From: Mogibacterium sp.
GTDB lineage: Bacteria; Bacillota; Clostridia; Peptostreptococcales; Anaerovoracaceae
Assembly: GCA_016775335.1 (NCBI GenBank)
Contig: JAEUGJ010000002.1
Coordinates: 92,844-128,149, forward strand
Length of the DNA stretch: 35,306 nucleotides
Direction of reading: 5' to 3'
Shown: piece after piece, positions 15,318 to 21,228 of the stretch
Position numbering within the stretch: the first letter of the stretch is position 1
Layout: every line of letters begins with the position of its first letter
The notes under the pieces: model-generated
Database searches by the model: none
The model's input: only the letters and a program-made list of their open reading frames with translations
Told to the model about the DNA's origin: nothing
Made by a program: the position numbers and the translations under genes

Positions 15318-15908
15318 ATGGTTGAGACTGAGCACCTAATTGTACGAAACGCATCTTTTGCAGATCTGGATACTTTCGCCGAGTGGGAATCCCGGGACGA
15401 TGTCATTGAGCATTTCTGCCTGGACCGCAAGCGGGATTTGGACACACTGACGGACGATTTCCACGACGTGACGCACGACCCTTCCCGGAAGTGGCTCACC
15501 ATCATGCTGAAGGGAAATCGCAAACCCATCGGCCGAATCGGCATCAACGATATCGATCCAATCAACAACTCCATGAACCTGAAAATCATCTACATCGGAG
15601 ACGCTTGCTACCGGGGCAAGGGCTACGGCAGCGAATCCACCCGTGCGGTGTTGGAGTACGCTTTTTCCGAGATGGACCTGCACCGGGTGGCCATCGATCA
15701 CTTCCTGGACGACGTGGTGAGCGAGCACCTTTACGACAGCATCGGCTTCCGGAAGGAAGGCATTATGAAGAATGCGGGGCGTCAGGGGAACGATTACTCC
15801 GACCTGCAGATGCGGGCGATTCTCAAGGAAGAGTGGGAAGAGCAAAAGGAAATTCTGAAGGCCAAGGAGCCGGAGAAGGTGCCGCAGGTGATTGCGGATT
15901 ATCTGTAG
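15318..15908 (+). CDS. GNAT-family N-acetyltransferase, RimJ/RimL-like
   Basis: The 196-residue protein starts at ATG 15318 with AAGGAG at 15302-15307; the TTG three codons upstream would touch the ribosome site. It shows the GNAT layout: N-terminal VETEHLIVRNASFADLDTFAEW, central beta strands with KPIGRIGINDID, the acetyl-CoA loop YRGKGYGSESTRAVLEYAF (about 99-117) and the C-terminal SEHLYDSIGFRKEGIMKNA. This is the acetyltransf_3 type, which modifies ribosomal proteins, other proteins or small molecules; the substrate is not evident. A C-terminal Glu/Lys-rich tail (about 170-190) extends beyond the fold. It is a single-gene unit between its own promoter and terminator. Confidence 0.9.
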   Translation: MVETEHLIVRNASFADLDTFAEWESRDDVIEHFCLDRKRDLDTLTDDFHDVTHDPSRKWLTIMLKGNRKPIGRIGINDIDPINNSMNLKIIYIGDACYRGKGYGSESTRAVLEYAFSEMDLHRVAIDHFLDDVVSEHLYDSIGFRKEGIMKNAGRQGNDYSDLQMRAILKEEWEEQKEILKAKEPEKVPQVIADYL

Positions 15909-15936
15909 GGTAAAAATAGAATATCGCAAGGCGTCG

Positions 15937-15969
15937 GATTGCATCCCGGTTGGGGTGCAATCTTTTTTT
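15937..15969 (+). terminator. Acetyltransferase gene terminator
   Basis: GATTGCATCCC / GGGGTGCAATC pair through one G-T wobble with a 4-nt loop, followed by seven Ts. Confidence 0.93.
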
Positions 15970-15978
15970 ATATTTTTC

Positions 15979-16007
15979 TTGACATTATGATTGCCGTCTT
16001 GTATTAT
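15979..16007 (+). promoter_or_regulatory. Promoter of the DUF3793-flavodoxin operon
   Basis: TTGACA (15979-15984), a 17-bp spacer and TATTAT (16002-16007) make one of the strongest promoters in the window. Transcription should start near 16014. Confidence 0.85.
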
Positions 16008-16015
16008 TTCATTGT

Positions 16016-16053
16016 GGTTAGAGTTCTTTAACTTCTGTAATAGTTATCTAACC
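16016..16053 (+). promoter_or_regulatory. 5'-end stem-loop in the DUF3793 leader
   Basis: GGTTAGA (16016-16022) pairs with TCTAACC (16047-16053); a smaller AGTT/AACT pair lies inside. It would form at the very 5' end of the transcript, about 60 nt ahead of the ribosome site. It may stabilise the message or be an operator; no known regulator motif is recognised. Confidence 0.45.
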
Positions 16054-16110
16054 TTAAATCCCATTTACGGATGTTCATACTACACATTAACTTGGTGCAA
16101 GGAGGTCTTC

Positions 16111-16662
16111 ATGCTGGAACGCTGTCTGATTGAATTCTGTTCCTCTACGCTGGCATCCATCAAGGCGGCCAGCCTCTTCAACATCACCTTTCTCAGTAAA
16201 GAGGATGCGGAAGCCCAGATTCGTTTCTGGAATATTCAACTGAAAATCAAAGGCGTCCGGCTGTTCCTCCTGCGCTTTCAGGGAAATCGTGCGTTGATAT
16301 ACGTATACCGAGAAAAACAGCTGGCGTCCCGGCTGAACAGTCCGGAAGTGGCGGAGTTCCTCCATTCCTACGGATATGACGATATTCACCTTTCCGCCGC
16401 TCTGGAGCGACTTCGGAATCGCATTTCAGCGAGCCGTGATTTTCCCCACGAAATCGGGATTTTCCTCGATTACCCCCTGGGAGACGTTATGGGTTTTATC
16501 GCCAACGGCGGGCGCAACTTCAAATGCGTCGGCTGCTGGAAGGTGTACTGCGACGAGTGCGCCTGCCGCAAGAAATTTGCCCAGTTCCGGAAATGCCGAG
16601 ACGTGTATCTCCGCCTCTGGGAGCAAGGTCGAAGTGTTTTGCAGCTCACGGTAGCTGCTTAG
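16111..16662 (+). CDS. DUF3793 family protein
   Basis: The start ATG 16111 has GGAGGT 4 nt upstream; an open frame reaches further up but crosses the promoter and leader. The 183-residue product (MLERCLIEFCSSTLASIKAASLFNI) matches what I know of the DUF3793 family of Clostridia: a conserved N-terminal Cys and Ser-Thr segment, LFLLRFQGNRALIYVYREKQL, SYGYDD, and the block HEIGIFLDYPLGDVMGFI. A late CVGCWKVYCDECAC segment holds five cysteines in eleven residues and may bind metal. No biochemical role is established. It lies 42 nt before a flavodoxin gene, the usual neighbour of this family, so a role tied to electron transfer or iron status is a fair inference. Confidence 0.85.
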   Translation: MLERCLIEFCSSTLASIKAASLFNITFLSKEDAEAQIRFWNIQLKIKGVRLFLLRFQGNRALIYVYREKQLASRLNSPEVAEFLHSYGYDDIHLSAALERLRNRISASRDFPHEIGIFLDYPLGDVMGFIANGGRNFKCVGCWKVYCDECACRKKFAQFRKCRDVYLRLWEQGRSVLQLTVAA

Positions 16663-16704
16663 CATATATGTAATCTATTTTTACAAAGAAAAGAGGTAGA
16701 AAAA

Positions 16705-17127
16705 ATGAGCAAAATTGCAGTAGTATACTGGAGCGGAACCGGTAATACAGAAATTATGGCACAGGAAGTCGCTGCCGGCGCAAAGGCTGCCGGTGCGGAA
16801 GCGGACGTGCTGACGCCGGCGGATTTCGATTCTTCCAAAATCAGTGCCTATGATGCCATCGCCTTCGGCTGCCCGGCAATGGGTGCGGAAGTGCTGGAAG
16901 AGGCGGAATTCGAGCCGATGTGGAACGAGTGCGCGGGCAGCCTCAGCGGCGTGAAGATTGCGCTGTTCGGCTCCTACGGCTGGGGCGACGGCGAATGGAT
17001 GCGCACCTGGGAAGAGAGCGCGGGAAATGCCGGTGCGGTTCTGGCTTGCGACAGCGTGATGGCCAACGAGGAACCGGACGACGAGGCGAAGGCCGCTTGC
17101 CGAAATCTGGGACAGGCGCTGGCATAG
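16705..17127 (+). CDS. Flavodoxin
   Basis: The 140-residue protein has the short-chain flavodoxin fold. The FMN phosphate loop is WSGTGNTEIMA (about 9-19), the second FMN loop lies in GCPAMGAEVLEE (about 54-65) and the third in GSYGWGDGEWM (about 87-97), with many acidic residues on the surface. It carries one- or two-electron traffic at low potential and can stand in for ferredoxin when iron is short. The ribosome site is AAGAGGT 8 nt before ATG. It is second in the DUF3793 operon and is closed by a terminator at 17186. Between the stop and the terminator TTTACA occurs three times. Confidence 0.95.
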   Translation: MSKIAVVYWSGTGNTEIMAQEVAAGAKAAGAEADVLTPADFDSSKISAYDAIAFGCPAMGAEVLEEAEFEPMWNECAGSLSGVKIALFGSYGWGDGEWMRTWEESAGNAGAVLACDSVMANEEPDDEAKAACRNLGQALA

Positions 17128-17185
17128 AATAACATAGACCCATTTACATCACTTTACACATAATAACTCCCTTTACATTACACCG

Positions 17186-17222
17186 AAAGCGGGGGCTGCC
17201 GACGGCAGCCTCCCGCTTTTCT
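17186..17222 (+). terminator. Flavodoxin operon terminator
   Basis: AAAGCGGG and CCCGCTTT flank an inner GGCTGCC-GAC-GGCAGCC hairpin, giving a long GC stem followed by TTCTTT. Confidence 0.9.
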
Positions 17223-17242
17223 TTCCCAAATTCAAAAACTTG

Positions 17243-17251
17243 TGCTATAAT
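17243..17251 (+). promoter_or_regulatory. Extended -10 promoter of the HD-domain gene
   Basis: TGC-TATAAT, the same extended -10 as ahead of the acetyltransferase gene, 68 nt before the HD start codon. Confidence 0.65.
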
Positions 17252-17318
17252 CAAGCTAAATTCCGCAGCAACTCCATTTTCAGTTGCCGGAAATCAAACA
17301 CTCAAGGGAGGATTAGAG

Positions 17319-17903
17319 ATGAACACAATTACAAGAGAGACCGCATGGGGACTTCTGACGAAGTACAACAAGGAGGCTTTTCACCGGCACCACGCGGTGA
17401 CCGTGGAAGGCGTCATGAGATATTATGCGGAAAAAATCGGCGAGGATCCGGATTTCTGAGGGATCTGCGGACTGCTTCACGACGTGGATTTTGAGCAGTG
17501 GCCGGAAGAACACTGCACCAAAGCCCCGGAGCTTCTGGCGGAAATCCAGGCCCCGGAGGAAATGGTTCACGCCATCTGCAGTCACGGTTACGGCATCTGC
17601 TGCGACGTCCGGCCGGAGTGTGAAATGGAGAAATTTCTTTTTGCCGCCGACGAACTCACCGGACTGATCGGAGCTGCCATCATTCTTCGCCCGTCCCACA
17701 GTTGCAAGGATATGGATGTGAAGTCGGTCAAAAAAAAGTTCAAGGACAAGCGGTTTGCCGCCGGCTGCGACCGGGAAGTCATCCGAAAGGGTGCGGAGCT
17801 GCTGGGCTGGGAACTGACCAACCTTTTCCGGACCGTGCTGGAAGCCATGCAGTCCCTGCCGGATCCGGAAGAGCTGGATGCCCGGAACGGAATTGAAGGG
17901 TAA
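17319..17903 (+). pseudogene. HD-domain phosphohydrolase-like gene with an in-frame TGA
   Basis: From ATG 17319 (AGGGAGGA 6 nt upstream) the frame reads MNTITRETAWGLLTKYNKEA, then stops at TGA 17457-17459 (codon 47) and continues in the same frame with GICGLLHDVDFEQWPEEHC to 17903, without a further stop. Together the two parts give the normal length of this family (about 194 residues) and all HD residues: His pair at 24-25, HD in GLLHDVD, His in ICSHGYG and Asp in AADELTG. Relatives usually have Trp at the stop position, so a TGG to TGA change explains it. Restart at GTG 17484 would lose the catalytic HD. Promoter, ribosome site and terminator are intact, so the lesion is recent, is read through, or is a sequence error. 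Confidence 0.75.
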
Positions 17904-17914
17904 TAAATACAAGA

Positions 17915-17952
17915 CAAAAAACTCGGCAAGCCGAACGCCTGCCGAGTTTTTT
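17915..17952. terminator. Bidirectional terminator between convergent genes
   Basis: AAAAACTCGGCA and TGCCGAGTTTTT pair around an 11-nt loop, with A/T runs on both sides. It serves the HD gene (plus) and the membrane-anchored protein gene (minus), whose stops flank it. Confidence 0.92.
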
Positions 17953-17962
17953 ATTCTTCATT

Positions 17963-18400
17963 CTATTTGTAGTGCTTGTCGAACATGGCCGCTGCTTTTT
18001 CGTTATTGACAATGTTCGGAACGTCGTCAATTTTTTTACCGGGATAATCCTCTCCGTCGTAATGGATTGTTACTTGTTCCCCCGTTCCTTCTATTGTCAA
18101 TTCCGCTGCTGCAACGACAAGCTTTTTGTCTTTTACTTTTCCAAATCCTTCCTGCACATTTTTTTCATCATTCTGTCGATATATTACAACAGGACGCTTC
18201 TTCTCCGAAGTAGGTTCTCCCACTGCAACATAAAGGCAATCATCGCTTACCTGTTCCCCTAACACATACGTTCCGGTATATACCGCCCTTTCGTTTCGGT
18301 CTGTGTACGAAGCATAAATCTGTGCAACAGCAAACAGTCCCGCCACGCAAAGCAGAACCACACCGGCAATCACGATTTTCTTGCGTCTTCCACTTGTCAT
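17963..18400 (-). CDS. Membrane-anchored extracellular hypothetical protein
   Basis: I do not recognise this 145-residue protein. A basic start (MTSGRRKK) precedes one hydrophobic helix (about 9-29, IVIAGVVLLCVAGLFAVAQIY), so it should be anchored with a C-terminal domain outside the cell; no lipobox fits well. The outer part is polar and probably beta-rich (YTGTYVLGEQ, CLYVAVGEP, PVVIYRQND, LTIEGTGEQVTIHYDGEDY). The start follows the secreted-protein gene by 12 nt with GAGGA as ribosome site, so the two are co-translated. A role as partner or protector of the secreted protein is possible but is only inferred from position. The local sequence is more AT-rich than the neighbours. Confidence 0.7.
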   Translation of the reverse strand: MTSGRRKKIVIAGVVLLCVAGLFAVAQIYASYTDRNERAVYTGTYVLGEQVSDDCLYVAVGEPTSEKKRPVVIYRQNDEKNVQEGFGKVKDKKLVVAAAELTIEGTGEQVTIHYDGEDYPGKKIDDVPNIVNNEKAAAMFDKHYK

Positions 18401-18412
18401 TTTGCGTCCTCA

Positions 18413-18934
18413 CTACTTTCCTTTTTTGCAATGGTGAGCACCATTAGGGCATACTCGCTTTGCATAATACTGACGCGCAGTAACGCCTAGGTTTTTAACT
18501 CCTTTGCTGGAATATACCCATCTTTCTCGCTTCACTCTAGGATCATACCGCCATACGTACACTTTATATTTTCGATATTTTACCTGCTTTTTTACGTACA
18601 CTTTATAAAAGTGTTTTGTCGCCGGAATTTTTACTGATTGACCTCGAGTTCCTTTCGACGAAGAGATTCCAAGGCCAACGCTTCCGTACCCATAACCTGC
18701 GCCAAAAGAAAAAGATACCGTAGGTCCGCCCTTATCTGTCCACCATACCGCACCACCGGTTGGCATACTTATACCATTTTTATCAATACCGCCGGAATAT
18801 CCTTTAGCCCACTTGTAAAAGGATTTCCCCTGATAAACCACCTTGCTTCTCTTTGCAAAGGCTACATTTGGAACAGAAATTATAATTAATCCTACCATAA
18901 GAATAATAACTAAACAAGTTGCTCTTCTAGTCAT
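18413..18934 (-). CDS. Secreted cationic, Tyr/Gly-rich hypothetical protein
   Basis: The 173-residue product begins with a clear Sec signal peptide: basic start MTRR, hydrophobic core and a likely cut after NVAFA (about residue 27). The mature part has a Gly/Ser/aromatic stretch (about 60-90, TGGAVWWTDKGG, FSFGAGYGYGSVGLGISSS), then a strongly basic, Tyr-rich tail (KVYVKKQVKYRKYKVYVW) and two late cysteines in CPNGAHHC that could form one disulfide. No family is recognised; a bacteriocin-like or surface-binding role is speculation. The ribosome site is weak. A perfect 16-bp palindrome lies 61 nt upstream and the membrane-anchored partner gene directly downstream. Composition is AT-rich compared with the housekeeping genes, hinting at acquisition. 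Confidence 0.7.
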   Translation of the reverse strand: MTRRATCLVIILMVGLIIISVPNVAFAKRSKVVYQGKSFYKWAKGYSGGIDKNGISMPTGGAVWWTDKGGPTVSFSFGAGYGYGSVGLGISSSKGTRGQSVKIPATKHFYKVYVKKQVKYRKYKVYVWRYDPRVKRERWVYSSKGVKNLGVTARQYYAKRVCPNGAHHCKKGK

Positions 18935-18994
18935 TTTAATTTCTTTGTGTATGCCGTCCCCCTTATTCTGGTCAATTGCAATGAGTAATCCTTT

Positions 18995-19030
18995 AGGTAG
19001 TAGGTACTATGTCAATAGTACCTACTACCT
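18995..19030 (-). promoter_or_regulatory. Perfect 16-bp palindrome over a TTGACA, candidate operator
   Basis: The arms AGGTAGTAGGTACTAT and ATAGTACCTACTACCT are exact complements around GTCA. On the minus strand the centre reads TTGACA (19015-19010), a perfect -35 directed at the secreted-protein gene; 17 bp later stands AGGATT, a poor -10. A dimeric repressor or activator bound here would cover the promoter. It could also form a hairpin, but no T-run follows. Confidence 0.6.
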
Positions 19031-19082
19031 GATATGCGTAGTATATCAAGGCTTTTTTCAGGTCGCTAATTCTCAATGTTTA

Positions 19083-19353
19083 TGAAGTTAGCGTGAAGTG
19101 TTGTGCATTTCGGGGTTTATCGACCGGTTTAGCCCAACATCTCTTCCGAATTTCTAGTTCTGCCAAAAACAAATTCGCCTCGGCCCCGGATTTCCGGCCA
19201 TGCATCCACAACTTAGGACGTAAAGTTGTGCAGAAGTCTTTGTATTCCCCTCATCTGCACTACTTTTCACACAATTTCCTTATTTCATTCGAAAGATGTT
19301 GCGCAAATTCCATCCGAAAAGGCAGTTCTGCATAACACTTCACACCAACTTCA
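19083..19353. repeat. 271-bp element bounded by 25-bp imperfect inverted repeats
   Basis: The ends 19083-19107 (TGAAGTTAGCGTGAAGTG and 7 more) and 19329-19353 are inverted copies with 22 of 25 matches. Inside are CAACATCT (19135-19142) with AGATGTTG (19294-19301), CACAACTT (19207-19214) with AAGTTGTG (19223-19230), and GTGCAGA (19228-19234) with TCTGCAC (19254-19260). No open frame of family type, no clear target duplication. It could be a MITE-like remnant or a structured RNA. Confidence 0.5.
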
Positions 19354-19478
19354 CATTTCAAAGTATAATATTGCATCTTGACATATCCTCCATATTGACT
19401 AGAGCGGTCACAAATTAGCTCCGTTCATCGCTTTATCACACCCATATGATGAATCGACCAGCCCCGCCGTCACACCAC

Positions 19479-19520
19479 AAAAGCCGCCCCGACAGGTTCA
19501 AACCCTGCCGAGGCGGCTTT
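19479..19520 (-). terminator. tyrS terminator
   Basis: AAAGCCGCC (19480-19488) pairs with GGCGGCTTT (19512-19520), and the inner bases CG and CAGG/CCTG extend the stem; on the minus strand it is followed by TTTTG. It begins 24 nt past the tyrS stop. Confidence 0.88.
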
Positions 19521-19543
19521 CATTACACACAATTATCTTTCAA

Positions 19544-20881
19544 TTACTTCAGCACCACTGCGATGAACTTCTTCTTTCCCTTCTGGATGATGATCTTGTC
19601 ATCCTTGAAGTCCTCCAGCGTTACCTGATGCTTTCTGTCCACAACCTTCTCGTCGTTGATTCGGAAGCCACCCTGCTCGATCATGCGGAAGGCTTCGCTG
19701 TTGCTTCCCACCAGCTTCAGTTCCTTTGCCAAAGCAGCCAGGCCGATGCCTTCACCCTCAAATACGGAACGCTCCATCTCCACGCTTGGAATGTTGTCTG
19801 CCGCCGCCGCATTTCCGCCGGCAAATACCTTGCGGGATGCTTCCAGCGCTTCCTGTGCCGCCTTCTCACCGTGAACCAGCTTGGTCACCTCGTAGCCCAG
19901 GATTTCCTTCGCCTTATTGATCTCGGAACCTTCCAGTGCGGACAGTCTGTTCACCTCTTCCATCGGCAGGAATGTCAGCATTCTCAGGCACTTGTTCACG
20001 TCTGCATCGTTCACGTTTCTCCAGTACTGGAAGAACTCGTACGGAGACACTCTGTTCTCATCCAGCCAGAGGGCACCCTTTGCGGTCTTGCCCATCTTCT
20101 TGCCTTCACTGTTGGTCAGCAATCCGAAAGTCATGCCGTATACTTCCTTGTCACACGCCTTGCGGGTCAGGTTCACGCCGGCGATGATGTTGGACCACTG
20201 GTCGTTTCCGCCGAACTGTGCCTTCAGGTCAAAGTCTCTTGCCATAACCATAAAGTCGTATGCCTGCAATGTCATGTAGCAGAACTCGAAGAAGGACAGA
20301 CCCTCGTTCCGATCCATTCTGCTCTTGAAGCACTCCGCTCTCAGCATGGTGTTTACGTTGAACTGCGTACCGATTTCTCTGGCGAACTCAGTGTACTTCG
20401 CTTTCCGAATCCACTCCGCGTTGTTCACGCTGACCGCCTTTCCTTCCAGCGGCTCTCTGTTCTGGTGACCCGGAACGTATACGCCGCCGTTGCCCTCATA
20501 TTTCCACTCATCGTCGAACTCAAAAAATCTTTCGAACAGCTTCTTGAACGCTCTGCAGTTATCGTCGATGGTATCGATGGTCATCACCTGACGCATGTCG
20601 CTTCGACCGGAAGGGTCTCCCACCTCACCGGTACCGCCGCCCAGCAGAATAACCGGAGTATGTCCGTACTTCTGCATGTACAGCATGATAATAACCTGGA
20701 TGAAGTGTCCCACATGCAAGCAATCCGCCGTCGGGTCGAAACCGATGTAGAACTTAATTTTCTCCCGGCCCAGCAGGTCTCTCAGCGCCTCCGGGTTGGT
20801 GCACTGCTCAATCAGTCCTCTTTCCTGAAGTACGTCGAACACGTTATCGTACTTGCTCACATTGTCTGGAATCTGAAACAT
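19544..20881 (-). CDS. tyrS: Tyrosine-tRNA ligase
   Basis: The 445-residue class Ic synthetase charges tRNA-Tyr. The Rossmann domain has FYIGFDPTADCLHVGHFIQ, whose HVGH is the HIGH motif, followed by GGGTGEVGDPSGR; the KMSKS-type loop is KKMGKTAKG; the C-terminal S4 RNA-binding domain includes IEQGGFRINDEKV. Start ATG 20881 (MFQIPDNVSKYDNVFDVL) has AAGGAG 8 nt upstream; a TTG six codons earlier overlaps that site and is rejected. The 255-nt leader holds a Tyr-codon leader peptide, an antiterminator and a terminator, so expression probably rises when charged tRNA-Tyr falls. Confidence 0.97.
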   Translation of the reverse strand: MFQIPDNVSKYDNVFDVLQERGLIEQCTNPEALRDLLGREKIKFYIGFDPTADCLHVGHFIQVIIMLYMQKYGHTPVILLGGGTGEVGDPSGRSDMRQVMTIDTIDDNCRAFKKLFERFFEFDDEWKYEGNGGVYVPGHQNREPLEGKAVSVNNAEWIRKAKYTEFAREIGTQFNVNTMLRAECFKSRMDRNEGLSFFEFCYMTLQAYDFMVMARDFDLKAQFGGNDQWSNIIAGVNLTRKACDKEVYGMTFGLLTNSEGKKMGKTAKGALWLDENRVSPYEFFQYWRNVNDADVNKCLRMLTFLPMEEVNRLSALEGSEINKAKEILGYEVTKLVHGEKAAQEALEASRKVFAGGNAAAADNIPSVEMERSVFEGEGIGLAALAKELKLVGSNSEAFRMIEQGGFRINDEKVVDRKHQVTLEDFKDDKIIIQKGKKKFIAVVLK

Positions 20882-20957
20882 TTTCTCTCTCCTTCTCAAT
20901 CTATCATAATAAAATTATCTTCGAAACGATGACATTATTCTATCACATTCCCGGGGC

Positions 20958-20994
20958 AAAATAAAAGGCTCCGCAGCATTTTGCCGCGAAGCCT
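20958..20994 (-). terminator. tyrS leader attenuator terminator
   Basis: AGGCTTCGCGGCA (20994-20982) pairs along 13 bp, with two G-U wobbles, with TGCTGCGGAGCCT (20978-20966) across an AAA loop; TTTATTTT follows. It lies between promoter and start codon of tyrS, 77 nt before the ATG, so it must be conditional. Confidence 0.93.
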
Positions 20995-21052
20995 GAATAC
21001 TTCATTTCCGGATTTCTGAACCCACATCGCAACAAAATCACCTCTTCAATTA
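20978..21052 (-). promoter_or_regulatory. tyrS leader alternative structures (antiterminator and leader hairpin)
   Basis: Minus-strand ATTTTGTTGCGA (21038-21027) can pair over 12 positions, two as G-U, with TCGCGGCAAAAT (20989-20978), which takes up most of the 5' arm of the terminator. An earlier 11-bp hairpin joins ATTACCTCTTC, reading from the last Tyr codons, with GAAGAGGTGAT, and overlaps the first bases of the antiterminator arm. The leader stop codon sits in the loop of this hairpin. The three alternatives fit classical attenuation. Confidence 0.8.
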
Positions 21053-21109
21053 GGAGAAGAGGTAATAGTAGACCTGCTTGTGAGTTCTGTTTCTAAGAAA
21101 TGTAGTCAT
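21050..21109 (-). CDS. tyrS leader peptide, 19 residues with Tyr-Tyr-Tyr
   Basis: The short frame encodes MTTFLRNRTHKQVYYYLFS and ends in TAA. Its ribosome site AAAGAGGA lies 7 nt before ATG. The three consecutive Tyr codons (TAC TAT TAC) stand just before the leader hairpin and the antiterminator arm, where a ribosome waiting for Tyr-tRNA would free the antiterminator while one reaching the stop codon would cover its first bases. Family knowledge: this is the logic of the trp, his and pheST leaders of proteobacteria; for tyrS in Firmicutes a T-box is the norm. The role is inferred from position and pairing; no experiment is implied. Confidence 0.85.
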   Translation of the reverse strand: MTTFLRNRTHKQVYYYLFS

Positions 21110-21141
21110 TGTTCCATCCTCTTTGTGTTGTGATTTATTAC

Positions 21142-21170
21142 AATATATCACCGCATTTGTATGATGTCAA
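21142..21170 (-). promoter_or_regulatory. tyrS promoter
   Basis: Minus-strand TTGACA (21170-21165), a 17-bp spacer and TATATT (21147-21142). Transcription should begin near 21135, 26 nt before the leader peptide ATG. Confidence 0.88.
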
Positions 21171-21187
21171 CATATTCCTCGGAAGTT

Positions 21188-21219
21188 TTCGGGTAAAAGC
21201 ACAATTGCTTTTACCCGAA
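21188..21219 (-). terminator. Hairpin after the [FeFe]-hydrogenase-like gene
   Basis: A perfect 14-bp inverted repeat TTCGGGTAAAAGCA / TGCTTTTACCCGAA with a 4-nt loop, 9 nt past the stop codon and 18 nt before the tyrS -35. Outer GGAA/TTCC bases add to it. It lacks a clean T-run, but position argues for a terminator or processing stem. Confidence 0.7.
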
Positions 21220-21228
21220 GGTTTCCGA

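Larger units (their letters stand above)
18935..19543. other. 609-nt gene-poor region
   Basis: No gene is supported. It contains the palindrome at 18995-19030, a 271-bp element with nested inverted repeats (19083-19353), an AT-rich patch with TATAAT-like and TTGACA-like sequences (about 19360-19410), and the tyrS terminator at 19479-19520. Confidence 0.6.

Noticed and set aside
17457..17459. TGA as selenocysteine codon in the HD-domain gene
   Set aside because: The aligned position in relatives is Trp as far as I recall, not Cys, and I see no convincing SECIS-type hairpin just downstream.
17484..17903. Independent short gene starting at GTG 17484
   Set aside because: It would lack the HD dipeptide and has no ribosome site; it is the second half of the interrupted HD gene.
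19083..19353. Retron-type msr/msd RNA
   Set aside because: Inverted repeats are present, but there is no reverse transcriptase gene anywhere nearby.
20900..21140. T-box riboswitch upstream of tyrS
   Set aside because: No specifier loop or conserved T-box sequence is visible, and a coding leader with Tyr codons explains the structures better.
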